Part shown: positions 46,360 through 59,230 of the stretch, one piece after another | Layout: the number at the start of each line of letters is the position of its first letter | How positions within the stretch are numbered: the first letter of the stretch is position 1 | Source of the DNA: Podospora bellae-mahoneyi | Taxonomy: Eukaryota; Ascomycota; Sordariomycetes; Sordariales; Podosporaceae | Direction: 5' to 3' | Length of the DNA: 64,000 nt | NCBI RefSeq assembly: GCF_035222275.1 | Contig: NC_085882.1 | Location: 565,501 to 629,500, forward strand | The notes under the pieces: generated by a model | The model's database searches: none | Told to the model about the DNA's origin: nothing | Seen by the model: only the letters and a program-made list of their open reading frames with translations | Position numbers and translations under genes: made by a program

Positions 46360-48114
46360 GACGCGTCCTCCTTACACCTAACATCAATTTTTTCCATAAC
46401 CCAACATACCTCCTACTTCAAAGGAAGCCAGGATACTCTTAGCCCTTAAGGCTCTCTAAAAGGACGAAAAATTAAGCCTCCGAGCTGTAATTAAGCTTTA
46501 TAACGTACCACCTATAACTCTCTCTAACCGACGCGCCGGCCGGCCTGCGCGACGCGATACTACGCCTAGATCGAAGAAGCTTACTTAATCCGGAGAGGAG
46601 GCTATTATTTACTATATTATTAAGCTATTTACGCGAGCTTTTTTACTAAAGTTATGTAGTATAAAAGATATAGCTAACTAACTATTATACGTACGCGACG
46701 CGCCCCCTATTAGTAAGCTTTAAGTATATAACTTCGTTAAACGCTAGTTATAGCTCCGTACGCGTTTTACGCGTAGATACGATTACTAGAGGGCTAAGTA
46801 CGAAGATCCGAAGGTTATTACCGAGTAATTTACGCTCGTACGGAATACTGAAGTTAAGTATAGTATTATAAATAATAATCTTTATAACTTCGACGAAACT
46901 AGGTTTATAATAGGTATTATTTTCGTAAATAAAATAGTTATAACCTCGGACGGCTTTAATAAAGTAAAACTAGCCTAGCCTAATAACCGTAAGTAAGTAA
47001 TAGTAATCTAAAGAGTTAATACCCTCGGTTAGGCTATCCTAGTTTTTATTATTTTAACTGTATAATATTACTTTATTAATTAATATACCGAATATAATTT
47101 ACCGTTTACTTAACGTATTATAATTACCGATAATAATTAAATTACTAATCTAGTAAGCCTAGATTAAATTAAATACTTCGACTATTATATAGCGTCCCGT
47201 ACGAAGGGCAAATACCGGTTATTAATCCTCGATAGTTACGAAAATTATTACTTAATTAAATTAAAGTATTATTATTAACAAAATAATATTATTACGCTCT
47301 ATATACTTCTATACTCCTCCCGCCTCCTCTAACTACTCGATATTGGCTACTTTGGGCCGCTAAAATAGGTATACGGCCGCCAGATCGAGGGCTTAATACG
47401 TATATATATTAACCACGTAAATAAGCTTGAGTTTCTCTGTGCCTTCCACGAGGCTTTTTTCGCCTCTATAACGGAGAAAAATATATAGGGTAGCTTTATA
47501 GGTACTGGCCTTATACTATACGATCTAGAGAGGGTACTTTCTAAGCTAAATATAAAGCTTCGTACGCTAATACTCCTATCCCTAAGGCCGGACACGGCAC
47601 TCCCTTAGGTATTCTAAATACTATAAAACCCTTAAGAAGCTAACTTACATTTAACGCTTATTAAAACTCGTATTATTAACTATTAAAATAGTTCCCCGAC
47701 TTTAATATTAAGTACTATAGATTAATTTACTAAGGGTACGATAGCTATAATGCACTAAGTGGCCCTCTTATAGGCAGAGGTCTCTTCGCTCCGTAAGGCC
47801 AATGAGGCACTAAGTAAGCGCCGGAGAGCTAAAAAAACACGTGTACGGCTCGGAGGATTACTTACTGTGCAAGATGCACAGGATCTACTAGACTAGAAGG
47901 CCGTGGGTGGGGAGGTAGTGGAAGAAATACAGCCGGATGGCGGTAGTGCAGGGGGGCTCGTACGACGGTTCGGTGCTGTAGTGTGTGCGGCAAGCCTGGC
48001 CATAACGCGCGCACTTGCCAGGAGGCTGGGGAATCATCTGATTCAGCCGTTTCTGATGTAATTGTAGTTGCTTCCTAATGTTGTTGCGGTATAATTAAGG
48101 ATAGTTGTTGTAGG

Positions 48115-48167
48115 GTGGTGGAGACTGTACGACTCGCTTATATGTACGACTCGCTTATAATATACGT
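48115..48167 (-). repeat. Right TIR of copy A
   Basis: Reverse complement of the left TIR of copy A with a single mismatch (the ctctaccac/ctccaccac site). It carries the same two tandem sub-repeats and abuts the TA duplication. Confidence 0.9.
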
Positions 48168-48169
48168 TA

Positions 48170-49261
48170 TTAGTTATTGTTTTAATAATTAATTTAAAAT
48201 AAACAAGCTAGGTTACATATATTAGTTATAAATTAAAAGAAAGAATTTCATAATTATACTCTTTTAGGAAAGGTAAATACTAATAGCATTCAGTTATCAT
48301 ATTAAAAACTTTAAATAAAATTCGTATAAATTAAAGTTCAAATTAATTCAATTAAAGTTGGAAAAAAATAACAATTAAATAATGCATATTGTAAAACTTT
48401 AAAACCTTTTGTATTATTTTTCTATATTTTATTACGGCACTAGCATGTAACTTGTGGGGTAAGTTTGGGCGCGTAGGCTATATATAGTCTTCAGGGCTCT
48501 AGAAGCAATTCCAGGTAATTAAAACTCAGCTGGGCTCGCTAGATTAAAAAACGTACTTATATAAACTTATCGATGCTTTCCTTGTTTTTTATGATTTATA
48601 ATTCATTCATTTAATTAATATAAAGTCTTATATATTTTATTTTAATAAAGCTTTACTTTCTACGATCATTCTAGCTTTTTCATAGTTTAAAAATTGAATT
48701 TTACTTCATAGTAATGTTTAAATATAATGTCACGAATTACTTTTAATTTCCTTACTAGTTGATTAACGGTGTCCGTCAACTGTATAACGTTTAACTGTAA
48801 TTAAGTAAAATTATAATGCTTGATTTTGAATTCAAATACTAAAAAAGAATATTATACTTATTAAATTTAATATATTGTAATGATTATTATAATTTTAAAT
48901 GAGCTTTTGAAACAAAGATTAAATTCAACATTACTTCCGAAAACGTAAAATTTCCGCATATATTATTCCGACTTTTAAATAATATGACACCAAAGCTTTT
49001 CACAATAATAATAATAATAATGATTAAAATAGGTATAATATTAGTTACATATTTTTCTTTAAATATAAAAAACGAATAATTATATTATCACCAAGTTAAT
49101 ATTAAATAATATTGAATAATATTTATATTGTTTTGTGAAATATTGTAAAGAATCTTTGCATAAAAGATATTATTACCTGCTATTATAATGAATATGAAAG
49201 CTCTACTTTTTTATCAAAATTTGTTTTTAAAAAGTTAAGAAAGTTAAAAAGAAAATTTTAA
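48170..49261. other. AT-rich DNA without recognisable elements
   Basis: Mostly A/T-dominated. A brief GC-richer patch (48436-48540; includes gtggggtaagtttgggcgcg) may be a fragment of another insertion, but it has no termini. Confidence 0.4.
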
Positions 49262-49375
49262 CAAACGCTTAGGTCCGTAAAATAGAACGCTTTAATAGTA
49301 GCCTTACTTGCTTTACTAAAAGTAAAAATTAAGCTGAATAACGGGAGGCTTTTAAAGCCGCAAGCGAGGGTAGTA
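49262..49375 (+). repeat. Dispersed repeat of about 100 bp, copy 2
   Basis: Shares agtagcctta, acta(a)aagtaaaa and aacgggaggcttttaaagcc with the copies at 44728 and 57060. It continues into a less AT-rich segment up to about 49.76 kb that probably belongs to the same decayed element. Confidence 0.5.
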
Positions 49376-51240
49376 TTTTTTCATGCCCTTAATAGGGTAC
49401 CGAAAAATACGTTGCTACGTTATTAAGTCGAAATAATTAGAATAATAGATAGTTGTAATTTAGGCCCGCTGGTAATAAAAGGAAAGTTAAGTTTTTTATT
49501 GTTAAAATAAAGTATAAGAAGTTCGGAAGGTAGTTTAATTCGGTAAAGAAAGAAGTGTTTTGGGTAGGAATTGTAATAGAAAAAAAATAGGACGACACGA
49601 AGATAATCAGTAAAGGTATTATTGGTTAATTGTCGAAGGTTACTAATGATATTGAGAAGGTTAGCGCATAAGTGTATTTATATCTCAAAAAGCTCCCACT
49701 TTATCTCTGGTCCTGCTCCTGAAGACTTACCTAGTTGGGCTCCCACGAGTATTAATTAAGTACATTAATACCTATGCTTAATCTTTGTTTTAAACATTAA
49801 GGATAGATTACATCATATAAGTATTATTGTATAATTAATCATATAGTCCTTGATATAAATAAGTTCCTTAAAACACTAAAATACGGTATAATGAAAATTA
49901 TCGTATCGTTAATATATCGAAAAAACCATAGACTAACATAAATAAATACAACGATCTAATTATATAATGTGTTAATTGTATAATTAACTATATTTATGTA
50001 TATAGAACACATAAACTATGAAATTTATATATAAATCCAAGGCTGATAGCAGACTTCTCAAAGAAACTGGTGGTATATCTTCAAATAAGTAAATAATTAA
50101 ACGATTTACTATAAATTCATTAGAGAAGTTCATACTTTGGAAAGGAATTGTAAATAAATTATAACCTAAAAAGCTTTGCGCTTATTTGATAGAAATTCAA
50201 AAATATCGCCCACATTACCAAAGTTTGTCAGTGTATTAATTATCCGAGAAAGAATTATAATATACTTATATCAAATTTCAATAATTTTTTACCGCTAATT
50301 TTGTTAATTTTAACTGTTATAAAACTCCTATGTCATAAATCTCTCAATAGTCTAAACTATATTATATGATTAAAACAATGAACCCTTGCTATTATCTTAA
50401 CAACATTGAGAGGTTAAAGTTAATCCTACAGCTTAATATTATTAAATGGACTTAAACATTAATAATGATTTTTCTTTTTAAACAATAACTGAATTATAAT
50501 ATATGTTTTGAATAATATATGATACGTCTTAAAATTTAGGACTACATTAATACTTATTCTTAAACGAGTTTTCCGTAAAGAACATTAATAGTCATTAAAC
50601 TGTAATAAAAAATAACGCCTTTAAGTTAGATTCGGTAATTTTATCAAATGATAATAATATGAAAAATGAAAAATATAACATCTATGGGTTTAATTATTTC
50701 AGAATGAAAGTATACTTTATCAATAATGGTTATTATTTAGACTTGTATGATATAATGATATGATGTAATAGTGAACCGAATAGCAAAGGACTTTGAAACT
50801 ATAATTAATGTCATTTCTTATTTCTAAATATATGAAAACCTAAGGAAGTAATTTTACCCAGAACATAACATTAAGAACTCATCAGAGAATTTAAAAATCT
50901 AAAAAAAGGAAATGTAATATCCCCGCCCGACAATTACATAATCTGCGCTAAAATTGATACTATTTCTTCTGACCTTTAAATTTACCTAATATAGAAAGTT
51001 GAACTACATGGATTGTATAGTATTAAATATAGATTTCTCGATTATTTAAAAATCGGTGATTAATAAAGAAATTTGTAAGATATAATAAAGGAATTCTATC
51101 AGCTTAAAAATACCTACAATTAATACCGATTAATACGAGATTGTATAAAATAGTATTATAGCTGAACTTTTAATGTAATCGTAATCAAAGTTCCTAAGTT
51201 ACTGAAAATAATAAATAAAAAAGGATTCTTTAAAATAAAT
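49376..51240. other. Decayed DNA, two short GC-richer patches
   Basis: The patch 49680-49755 (ctcccactttatctctggtc) and the sequence tgtaatatccccgcccg at 50912 resemble retrotransposon LTR ends, but no second terminus or target duplication was found. The rest is stop-filled AT-rich DNA. Confidence 0.35.
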
Positions 51241-51241
51241 A

Positions 51242-53048
51242 ACGTACATTATCAGCGAGTGACCCACTTTTTACGCGACGGGATATCTTTGCACTTCATA
51301 ATAACTTTCCTTTACTATCCAAAATGCCTACTACTTCAAAAGAAAGCTAGATAATCTTAGCCCTCCAAGCTCTTCAAAACGACGAGAATCTAAGCGAACG
51401 AGCTGTAGCTAAAATTTACGGAGTCGACTATAAAATACTAGGGCGTCGCCGTATCGGCAAGACTATACGACGCAACACTACGCCCAATTCGAAGAAGCTT
51501 ACTTAATTAAAACAACAGGTTTTTATTTATTTTATTATTAAGCTCTCTACGCGAGTTCTTTTACCGGAATTAAGTAGTATAGAAGATATAGCCAACTAAC
51601 TTTTACATGCCTGTGACGCGCTTCCTATCGGTAAGCTTTAAGTATACCGATTCGTTAAACGCTATAGCTTTATACGCGTTTCACGCGTAAGTAAAATTAC
51701 TGTAGGGTTAAGTATAAAGATTTAAAGGTTATTACTAAGTAGTTTACGTTTATAAGGAATATTAAGGTTAAGTACGGTATTATAAATAATAATATTTAAA
51801 ATATCGACGAGACTAGCTTTATGATAAGTATTACTTTCGTAAATATAATAATTAGAATCTCGGACGGCTTTAATAAAATAAAATTAGTTTAGCTTTATAA
51901 CCGCGAGTAAATAATAGTAATTTAAAGAATTAAGATCCTCGGTTAAACTATGTTACTTTTTATTCTTTTAATCGTATACTATTATTTTACTAACTAATAT
52001 ATTAAATCTAATTTACTACTTACTTACTATATCATAATTATTAATAATAATTAAATTATTCATTCAATAAACCTAAATTAAATTAAATACTTTAATTATT
52101 ATATAGCGTCCTATAGGAAAGGTAAATACTAATTATTAATCTTTAATAATTATAAAAATTATTACTCGACTGAATTTAAATACTATTATTAGTAAAATGA
52201 TATTATTATATTTTATATATCTCTATACTCCTCCTACTTTCTTTAACTATTTAATATTAATTACTTTAAACTATTAAAATAGGTATACTGCCGCTAGATC
52301 GAGGGTTCAATATATATATATTAATTATATAAGTAAGTTCGAGTTCCTTGATATTTTCCGCTAAGTTTTCTTCGCCTCTATAACGGAAAAAAATATATAG
52401 GGTAACTTTATAGAGGCTAGCTTTATACCGTACGATTTAAAGAAGGTACTTCCTAAATTAAATATTAAGCTTCGTACGTTAATACCCCCGACTTTACACG
52501 CTAGTACTTTATGACCTTAAATTACCTAAATATTATATAACCCCCGAGAAATTAATTAATAATTAATATTTATTAAAACTCGTATTGTTAATGATCAAAA
52601 TAACTCTCTGATTTTGATATTAGTTACTATAAAATCACTTATTAAAGGTATAATAGCTATAATATACTAGGTAGCCTTCCTTTAATTAAAGAACGCTTCG
52701 CTCCGTAAGGCTAATAAGGCAATAAGTAAACGCCGGAAAGTTAAAAAAAACACGCGTAAGGCTTAGAGGGTTACTTACTGTATAAGAGGTATAGGATTTA
52801 CTAGATTAGAAGGCCGTGGATGGGGAGGGAGTGTAAGAAACGTAGCCGGAAAGTAATACTATAGGAGGGGCTCGTACGAAGGTTCAGTGCTATAGTGTGT
52901 GCGGTAAGCCTAGCCATAATACGCGCATTTGCTAGGAGGCTGCAGAAACATCTAATTTAGCTATTTCTGATGTAATTATAGTTAATTACTTCTATTAATG
53001 TAGTGTACTTAAGGATGGTTTGTTGGGTCACTCATTGATAATGTACGT
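51242..53048 (+). mobile_element. Fot1/Pot2-like DNA transposon (copy B), heavily mutated
   Basis: The 1,807-bp element has TA on both sides (51240-51241, 53049-53050) and TIRs of about 25 bp starting acgtacattatca, inverted at the right end (tgataatgtacgt). Interior sequence aligns over its length with copy A. A start at 51324 gives MPTTSKES followed at once by a stop; further stops follow. The 3' region (52710-52985) still shows the zinc-knuckle part, with many transitions against copies A and C. It is inactive. Its TIRs differ from those of copy A beyond the first bases. Confidence 0.88.
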
Positions 53049-53050
53049 TA

Positions 53051-56000
53051 ATCTATATAAATTTATTAGGTTTTTTCAAAACAGATAGTAATAAGAAATA
53101 ATTATTGAAATACCTCCCAATACTAAACATGAACTTACGAATACTATGATTTATTGAAAATATTTTAGGAAAATAATTAATAATCTCTATTTATATTATC
53201 TTTATGATTGCTATTTAATCTGAAAAGTAAATACAAGATTTAAGATTTGAATTACAATCTTTTATTTAAAATTTTCATAAATAAATAAATTATTTTAAAA
53301 GTCCATAGCACAAGAGTACACGATGAAATCCAAAGAAAAAGAATTATATACCGCTTTAAATAATCGTAATGTTGTTCTATAATGAAAAAATAAAAAGATG
53401 ATTTTCATATTGTAAATACCGGCAATTTAAAGTATTATGAAAAATACTAATACCTCTTTCCTTCAATTAATGAAGTTAGAACTTATACTAGAAATATTAA
53501 TATCTTCATATAAACTGATATTTACAAGGTTTTTAATTATATATACACATACAATAAGATCCCAACGACTCTCCGAATAAAGTATGAAATTTATAATCAG
53601 AAAATGTAACTGAATAAGTATTGAATTTACTTTTAATAATATACCAACTGGATTTTGATCGAATATTTATCCGTATTTTAATATATTCATATAAATACTG
53701 TTGTGATTGATTTAAATGGTAAAATGGAGTTGTAACCTTACATAAAATAAATATTAAAAAAACTTTTGAAATTTAAAATATAAGTTATGGTTAGGAAATA
53801 AAATTCTATGATAGGTTTTACTTTAATTGATCCAGAAAAAGAATACCATGAATAATGAAATATTACAGATAGATATTGAAGGTATATAGTTTTCCTTGAA
53901 CTTTTACCACTTTTACTACTACTTTGTACTAGCGTAGAACTAAATTGATTAGTCTTTAACGAGCCTATTAAACAAAGCCTTATAAATAGTGTTTTTTATA
54001 TTAAAAAACCTTCACAAAGTTGAAGTAGGATTCACTAAAATCCCGAATCCTTTGAATTTGTTCATAACATATACTAAAAGTAATAAAGACTAATATTCTT
54101 AATGAAACATTCTCTAGTATATAATTGTAGAAATATAGAATACTTTATGGTATTCTATTTGGGAATCAAATAAACGACATCATTATTTTATATAAAAAAA
54201 CTATTGAATTAAGTAAAATTCTCAAAAATATAAGAAACAAAATCTGTCAATTGACAAAGTATACGTTCTAAGATCATAATGAATTATAAGCCCTTAAACT
54301 GTTCCTTTAATAAACCATTCTTAAGTATATAGTGAGAAAGCCAGTATGTTAAACGATACTTTGGTATTTCAATTTGATATACCACTTAAAAGTATAAAGT
54401 ATATTAATAGCTAAAAACTTTATAAAAAAAGTACGCCCTGTTCTATAGTAGTACTTTACGTAATTCCCAAAAATAACCCCCAATGAATAAAGGAAAATAA
54501 TTATAATACAAAATAATATATTGACCGAAATAAAGAATGTCTATCAACGAAATTCAAATCATAAAAAGCAAAAATAATAATCATCTTGATATAACTCTCT
54601 AATCTTTAATTAAGAATAACCTTACTAGTATTATTCTCTTTAAAAGTATAACTAACCCCTTCTGCAAATAGTACAGTGAAACGATATACAAAGCAAGAAT
54701 AAATTTACATTCTAAGCTAATTTAATACCGATATTGCAAAAACGTTGAGTCACCTGTTCAAAAAAACGCTGTACATGTATCAAAATCATGAAGAGACTAT
54801 GTTCAAGACAGATATGTATTTACTATAATAAAACCCTTAATTTTCTTATAACATTGATCCTCAACAATCTCAACAATTAGCAGTTCCCTTAACTAATATA
54901 TTATTAATTGTATAGATAACCTCACTTAAATTCCGTAAAATAAAACGTCTAGTTTTTTTTAACTAAATTGTTCAAATAATAGTGTATAGTATGATTGATT
55001 AAAATTGATAACCCGGGATGTCGTATAAACATTATTTTAACCTATATTAAATACTCATGTCCCCTAGAATTAATATTTATACTATATAAAAGGTAGCGGG
55101 TAGCCGGCTGGCTTTCCCCAAAGTGCTTTTAAGTATACCGATAAAGAACGGTAGATTGTGAAAGAAGTTAAAAAATTCAACAGATAAAAGCGATACGGTT
55201 TTATACGGTCAATACCCTTACCGTTAAAGAATACTAAACACTTTACAAATTTTGCTAAGAGGTAACAGGAGTTAGCTATATTAGATGGATGAGTAAATAA
55301 ATTAAACTTTATAAAATAAAGTATTTTTGTTTATCTTATAAACACTTTTATATGAAATAGTAATATATTGCCCATCTGTTTGAATATCTTGATTGTAACA
55401 ATTATTAATTTAAATTTTACTTAAAATATATGAGATAAAATATACTTTTATAACTTCTATTATATATATCTTTTCCTTTTAATTCTTCTGCATATCAGTT
55501 TTTTAAACAATTCATGACTGATGATATGTTGAAAAATAAAATTATTGTAATATATTATGTTCGTAATGTAAATTATCAAATGCTCCAATATTCTCTGTTA
55601 CTTTCACTTTACTTTCTATTACTAATATGAAGAATATTCTAATGTGGAATTTTGATATACTACTAAAATACTGGAGAAAAACCATTTTAAATGATTCTCT
55701 AAAGTATAGTATTATAACTTAATCAATATTAATTAAATATATAATATCTATTCTTCCTAAGAACTTTTGAAAATAGTTCTATTAGTATAGATTTGATAGA
55801 GTTGTTAAAGTTTATTTAGGTATGGAATTGATATGATAAATTACTAAACTAATATTGAAGAAATACAAAGTTTATACAATAATACCCTTTATCCAATATC
55901 GAAAAGCAAAAACATTTATTACAACAATAAATTTGCGTATATAAAGATCATATTCTTTGCATAACTACATTTGGCTTTATCATGTTATAGAAGTTAAACA

Positions 56001-57059
56001 AGTTAAATAACTTAGAGATTATGTTACCCTAACATTCAAAACTATGATGATAAATACCATAATAGTATTTATAGTTAAAATATATTCACCTTATTTACTT
56101 ATAGTAGGATTTAAATTCTTAATTTTGCAATATTTACCCTTAAACTCATCATTACATAAACTATAACTGAAACGATGTTAAATCTATTAAAAGGTTTCTT
56201 AATACTACTGTAACCTAGAATTTTAAAATGAGAAAATACTGAAATGAAATACAATATTTAGACATTTATTGGAAGCAAAAGAAAAAAGATTTAATACCGG
56301 AATAATATAAAATTAGCGGAAGAAATTAAAGTTAATTAATTCTTGAAAGTAACAAAATATTCGCAGAAATAAATATACAAGAATATTATTCCCTGAACTT
56401 CTTTAATTTAATCCCTACAGAGAAACCCTTACTTGGAGAAATTTAGTTAACTTAGTTTCTATAAAGATAAATATATTTTTATCAAGTCTTCTAAGTGTCA
56501 ATATTCTTATATTCCAGCTTTAATATCTTCTTTCGATCATAGAAGCATTTGAACTTTGTTTTTCTTAATTCTCTTTTGCACTTTGTTTTATATCCTTACT
56601 AGTTTTTCTTTTATAATTTTTGCCTTTCTTATTTTTGAAATATCGTGTATAGTTTGATTATTTATTTCATTATATTGTTTACTCTTTTATTAAAAACAAT
56701 TTAATAGAGATAATTGTAACATTATATAGGAGGAATATCTTTACGAAATTAATATAATTTAAACGTTCAGGCTTATATTCTTTAGTACGAGTAAAGGAAT
56801 AGATATATTCTTCTGAAAAGAAATAAACTGATTTGGTTCTATTTATCAATATGATCACCATATTTATTTATTGTATTAGGTACTAGAATAGTTTATGAGA
56901 TTTAGATTGATGGACAACTATAGTTTAATGTTGTATTTGAGTTCTATTATTTCATATATTAGATTAGTACTTTTATAATCAAGCCGGATAGTAGTGGTTG
57001 TTCTGAACTAAGTTTATTAAAAAAATTAATGAAAAGTTAAGTAGAAAGTTTTAAAAAGA
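53051..57059. other. 4 kb AT-rich DNA, no recognisable element
   Basis: Almost purely A/T-dominated with only small less-AT patches (for example 55080-55270, starting ggtagcgggtagccggctgg). No TIRs, target duplications or protein blocks were found. The few open frames (for example 56679-56861) are what such composition yields by chance. Confidence 0.5.
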
Positions 57060-57165
57060 AGCGCCTGGGCGCAACGCAAGATACTAAAAGAGTAGCCTTG
57101 CCCACTGTCAAAACGGCAAAGCGAAACCCAACTAACGAGGGCCTAACATAGCCCTGCAGTAACAA
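57060..57165 (+). repeat. Dispersed repeat of about 100 bp, copy 3 (best preserved)
   Basis: Contains ggcgcaacgcaagatact, agtagccttgcccactgtc and gagggcctaacatagcc. It is more GC-rich than the copies at 44728 and 49262, from which it differs mainly by C/T and G/A changes, so it is likely closest to the original. Confidence 0.6.
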
Positions 57166-58299
57166 CTTTCGTTTATAAGTCAAAGCATTGACTTTTTATA
57201 AATTCACTAATTGTTATAGTTATTTCATAGTAAAGAAATGATGAAAAGTAAGAAGATAAGAATACTAGTAAAACCGCTATTTCATAACATTAATACTTAA
57301 TATTAGTAATTTTACTACCTAGACAATTTCTACCGAAAGGTATGAATGTTTACATGGTATTCTCATGATAAACAACCGTTCAACTGTGAAACTGAATAAA
57401 CTTGTATAATATAATACTATAATATAACCTTCTTACCACCTTTTTACCACTAGTTACCTATAACCTTAATAATGGCTCCGTTATAATATATCGATTTGTA
57501 AATAATATAAATATTTCTTGTTATTGTCTGTTTCTTATTTTCATTCTTCTAAATATCCCTTTTTTATTACTTATATCATTTTAAGTTATTAATCGTACTA
57601 TAAACTACATTATTTTGATTATTGTCCCAGAGAAATTAATTTAATAGCATCTAAATTTGTATAGATTTTGCAAAACTATATACTTTGTATTTAATTATCA
57701 ACATAACACAAAACCTAGTTAAAACTATTAATGTATATGTTATCAAAAGTAATGGATTAACATACGTTTTTATGTTAATTCAATATTATAAGTCTGTATT
57801 GTTTTTTTTGATACACATAATCCAATATTCTCTATTAATGTATAGTATACTAACCAAGTCACCTTTTGATATATTTATATTTACGTCATATAGATTACTC
57901 ATATAAACTTATTTAAGTATATTTTTTCAATAGAGGGCCTGTTTGTGGGGCACAATGCAATGAAATTCAGAAGTATGAAATATTAATATACCAACTTTTG
58001 TTTTAAATATTGTTTCATTTGTCGTAACTACTTAGCCATATTTCTTTTCACTGCGTACAATCTTAATATATTATCTTTCCTTTTCATTTTCATCGGAAAC
58101 ACTTTTCTTAAAATTGTTAATAAATAGTGAGCATAGGAAAATTAAAACAATTCATTGACTTTAACCCTAGCCCTAAATACTTCTATATTAAGTCCATACC
58201 CTAGGTTTACTTTATATTTAAGGGTTACAAAGAACGGCGTAATCATGATTATTTCCATTAGTACTATATTAAAATATTCATTACTTTGTAAATAGTACT
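57166..58299. other. AT-rich DNA left of the gypsy remnant
   Basis: Stop-filled A/T-dominated sequence. The short patch agggcctgtttgtggggcac at 57933 may derive from an LTR, but no pair was found. The 73-codon frame at 57685-57906 is hydrophobic by composition only. Confidence 0.4.
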
Positions 58300-59230
58300 T
58301 TAATATAATTGTATTATTTTAAATCCATATATTTCTGTCAGTATTATTTCATAGTTTGATTAAACTATTCCGTTTAATTATCTATTTAAAAACAATAAGC
58401 CGGAAACACTTTATTTACTACCTCTCACTTGTTATTAACGCTCTTTAAAAGTTCGATAAATGTACTATCGCGGTCCGTAAAAACCTCCTTCGGTTATACA
58501 TATACTACAATAATATACCGTAGTCCTATATCTATTACCTTTCATTAGCCTAATCATTTACCGATCGTATAGTTTAACATATCAAGCTCGATATCGAACG
58601 GTTAATTAAAGTCTAATAATTTAAATACTGAATCCTTTAAAATAATTTTCTTTAACTTCTAAAAGGCCACTTTTTTCCTACTTTTACAAAAAACTTTACT
58701 TTTTTTAAAAACAGAATTATTGAGTAATTATACAATTCTTATATATTTCCAAGTAAATATCTGGTAGACATTCATAAACCCTAGCAGTTCCTCAATATAT
58801 ATGAAGAATTAAGATATAATTACCTTTTGATTACCGTAGTTTTCCTAAATTTCGTCTAAATATTTTTTAAGAATATAAATATTTTCAATATTTCATCATT
58901 TATATGTAGCACTCGCTTTCCTTCTTATTAATCAAGACTCCAGATTTATACAATACATTTAGTATCTTTTATATATATTACTTATATTTCTTTAAAGTAT
59001 ATAGGTAAATAAACACGTTGTCGAAATATATATTATTATTTTATCGAGGTACCTCTGGACCGTATGATTAACGAAGGATTAAATCGTTTACAACATATTA
59101 GTTAATTTAAGGAATATTATGAAGTATTTCAAATATTCATTGAGTATATAAAGCGGTCTTTTTTATGTATCCGCTTCCCTCACTTGAATATAGCCATATT
59201 CCTAATATATTTAAACCTATAGAATACTAC
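58300..59230 (-). mobile_element. Decayed Ty3/gypsy retrotransposon, RT-RNase H-integrase remnant
   Basis: Read on the minus strand, protein blocks appear in gypsy order with interspersed stops: reverse transcriptase (SFVNHTVQRYLD at about 59050-59090, then YFDNVFIY at 59004-59030 for the usual YLDDILIY), RNase H (DFN.PFDIELDMLNYTIG at about 58560-58612, compare the ETDASDYAIG block), then integrase (PKEVFTDRDSTFIELL at 58450-58495 and TE.FNQTMK at 58347-58373). Only about 0.5 kb separates the RT active site from the integrase DRD motif, so most of RNase H and the N-terminal integrase is deleted. The second Asp of the RT box is changed to Asn (GAC to AAC). No LTR was located. Confidence 0.8.

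Larger units (their letters stand above)
46307..48167 (+). mobile_element. Fot1/Pot2-like DNA transposon (copy A), mutated
   Basis: The 1,861-bp element is flanked by TA (46305-46306, 48168-48169), the target duplication of Tc1/mariner-pogo elements. TIRs of 53 bp (46307-46359 and 48115-48167) differ at one base. The transposase frame runs rightwards but is broken by many stops, several readable as C-to-T changes at Gln or Trp codons. The first catalytic-Asp block (NFDET) is at about 46887-46904, the second (LLILD) at about 47219-47236. The last 310 bp encode the lysine/arginine-rich region and CX2CX4HX4C zinc knuckle found in copy C, and are much less mutated than the 5' part. Length equals that of Pot2-type elements. 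Not autonomous. Confidence 0.92.

Noticed and set aside
47347-47595. Minus-strand 82-codon frame inside transposon copy A
   Set aside because: Antisense to the transposase; a by-product of the mutated sequence.
46305-53050. CRISPR-like direct repeats from the repeated ataagcgag motifs
   Set aside because: They are sub-repeats of transposon TIRs, paired in inverted orientation at element ends, in a eukaryotic genome.
56679-57906. Hydrophobic small frames (56679-56861 -, 57685-57906 +) as membrane proteins
   Set aside because: In A/T-dominated DNA, Ile/Leu/Phe/Tyr-rich frames occur by composition; no start context or similarity.
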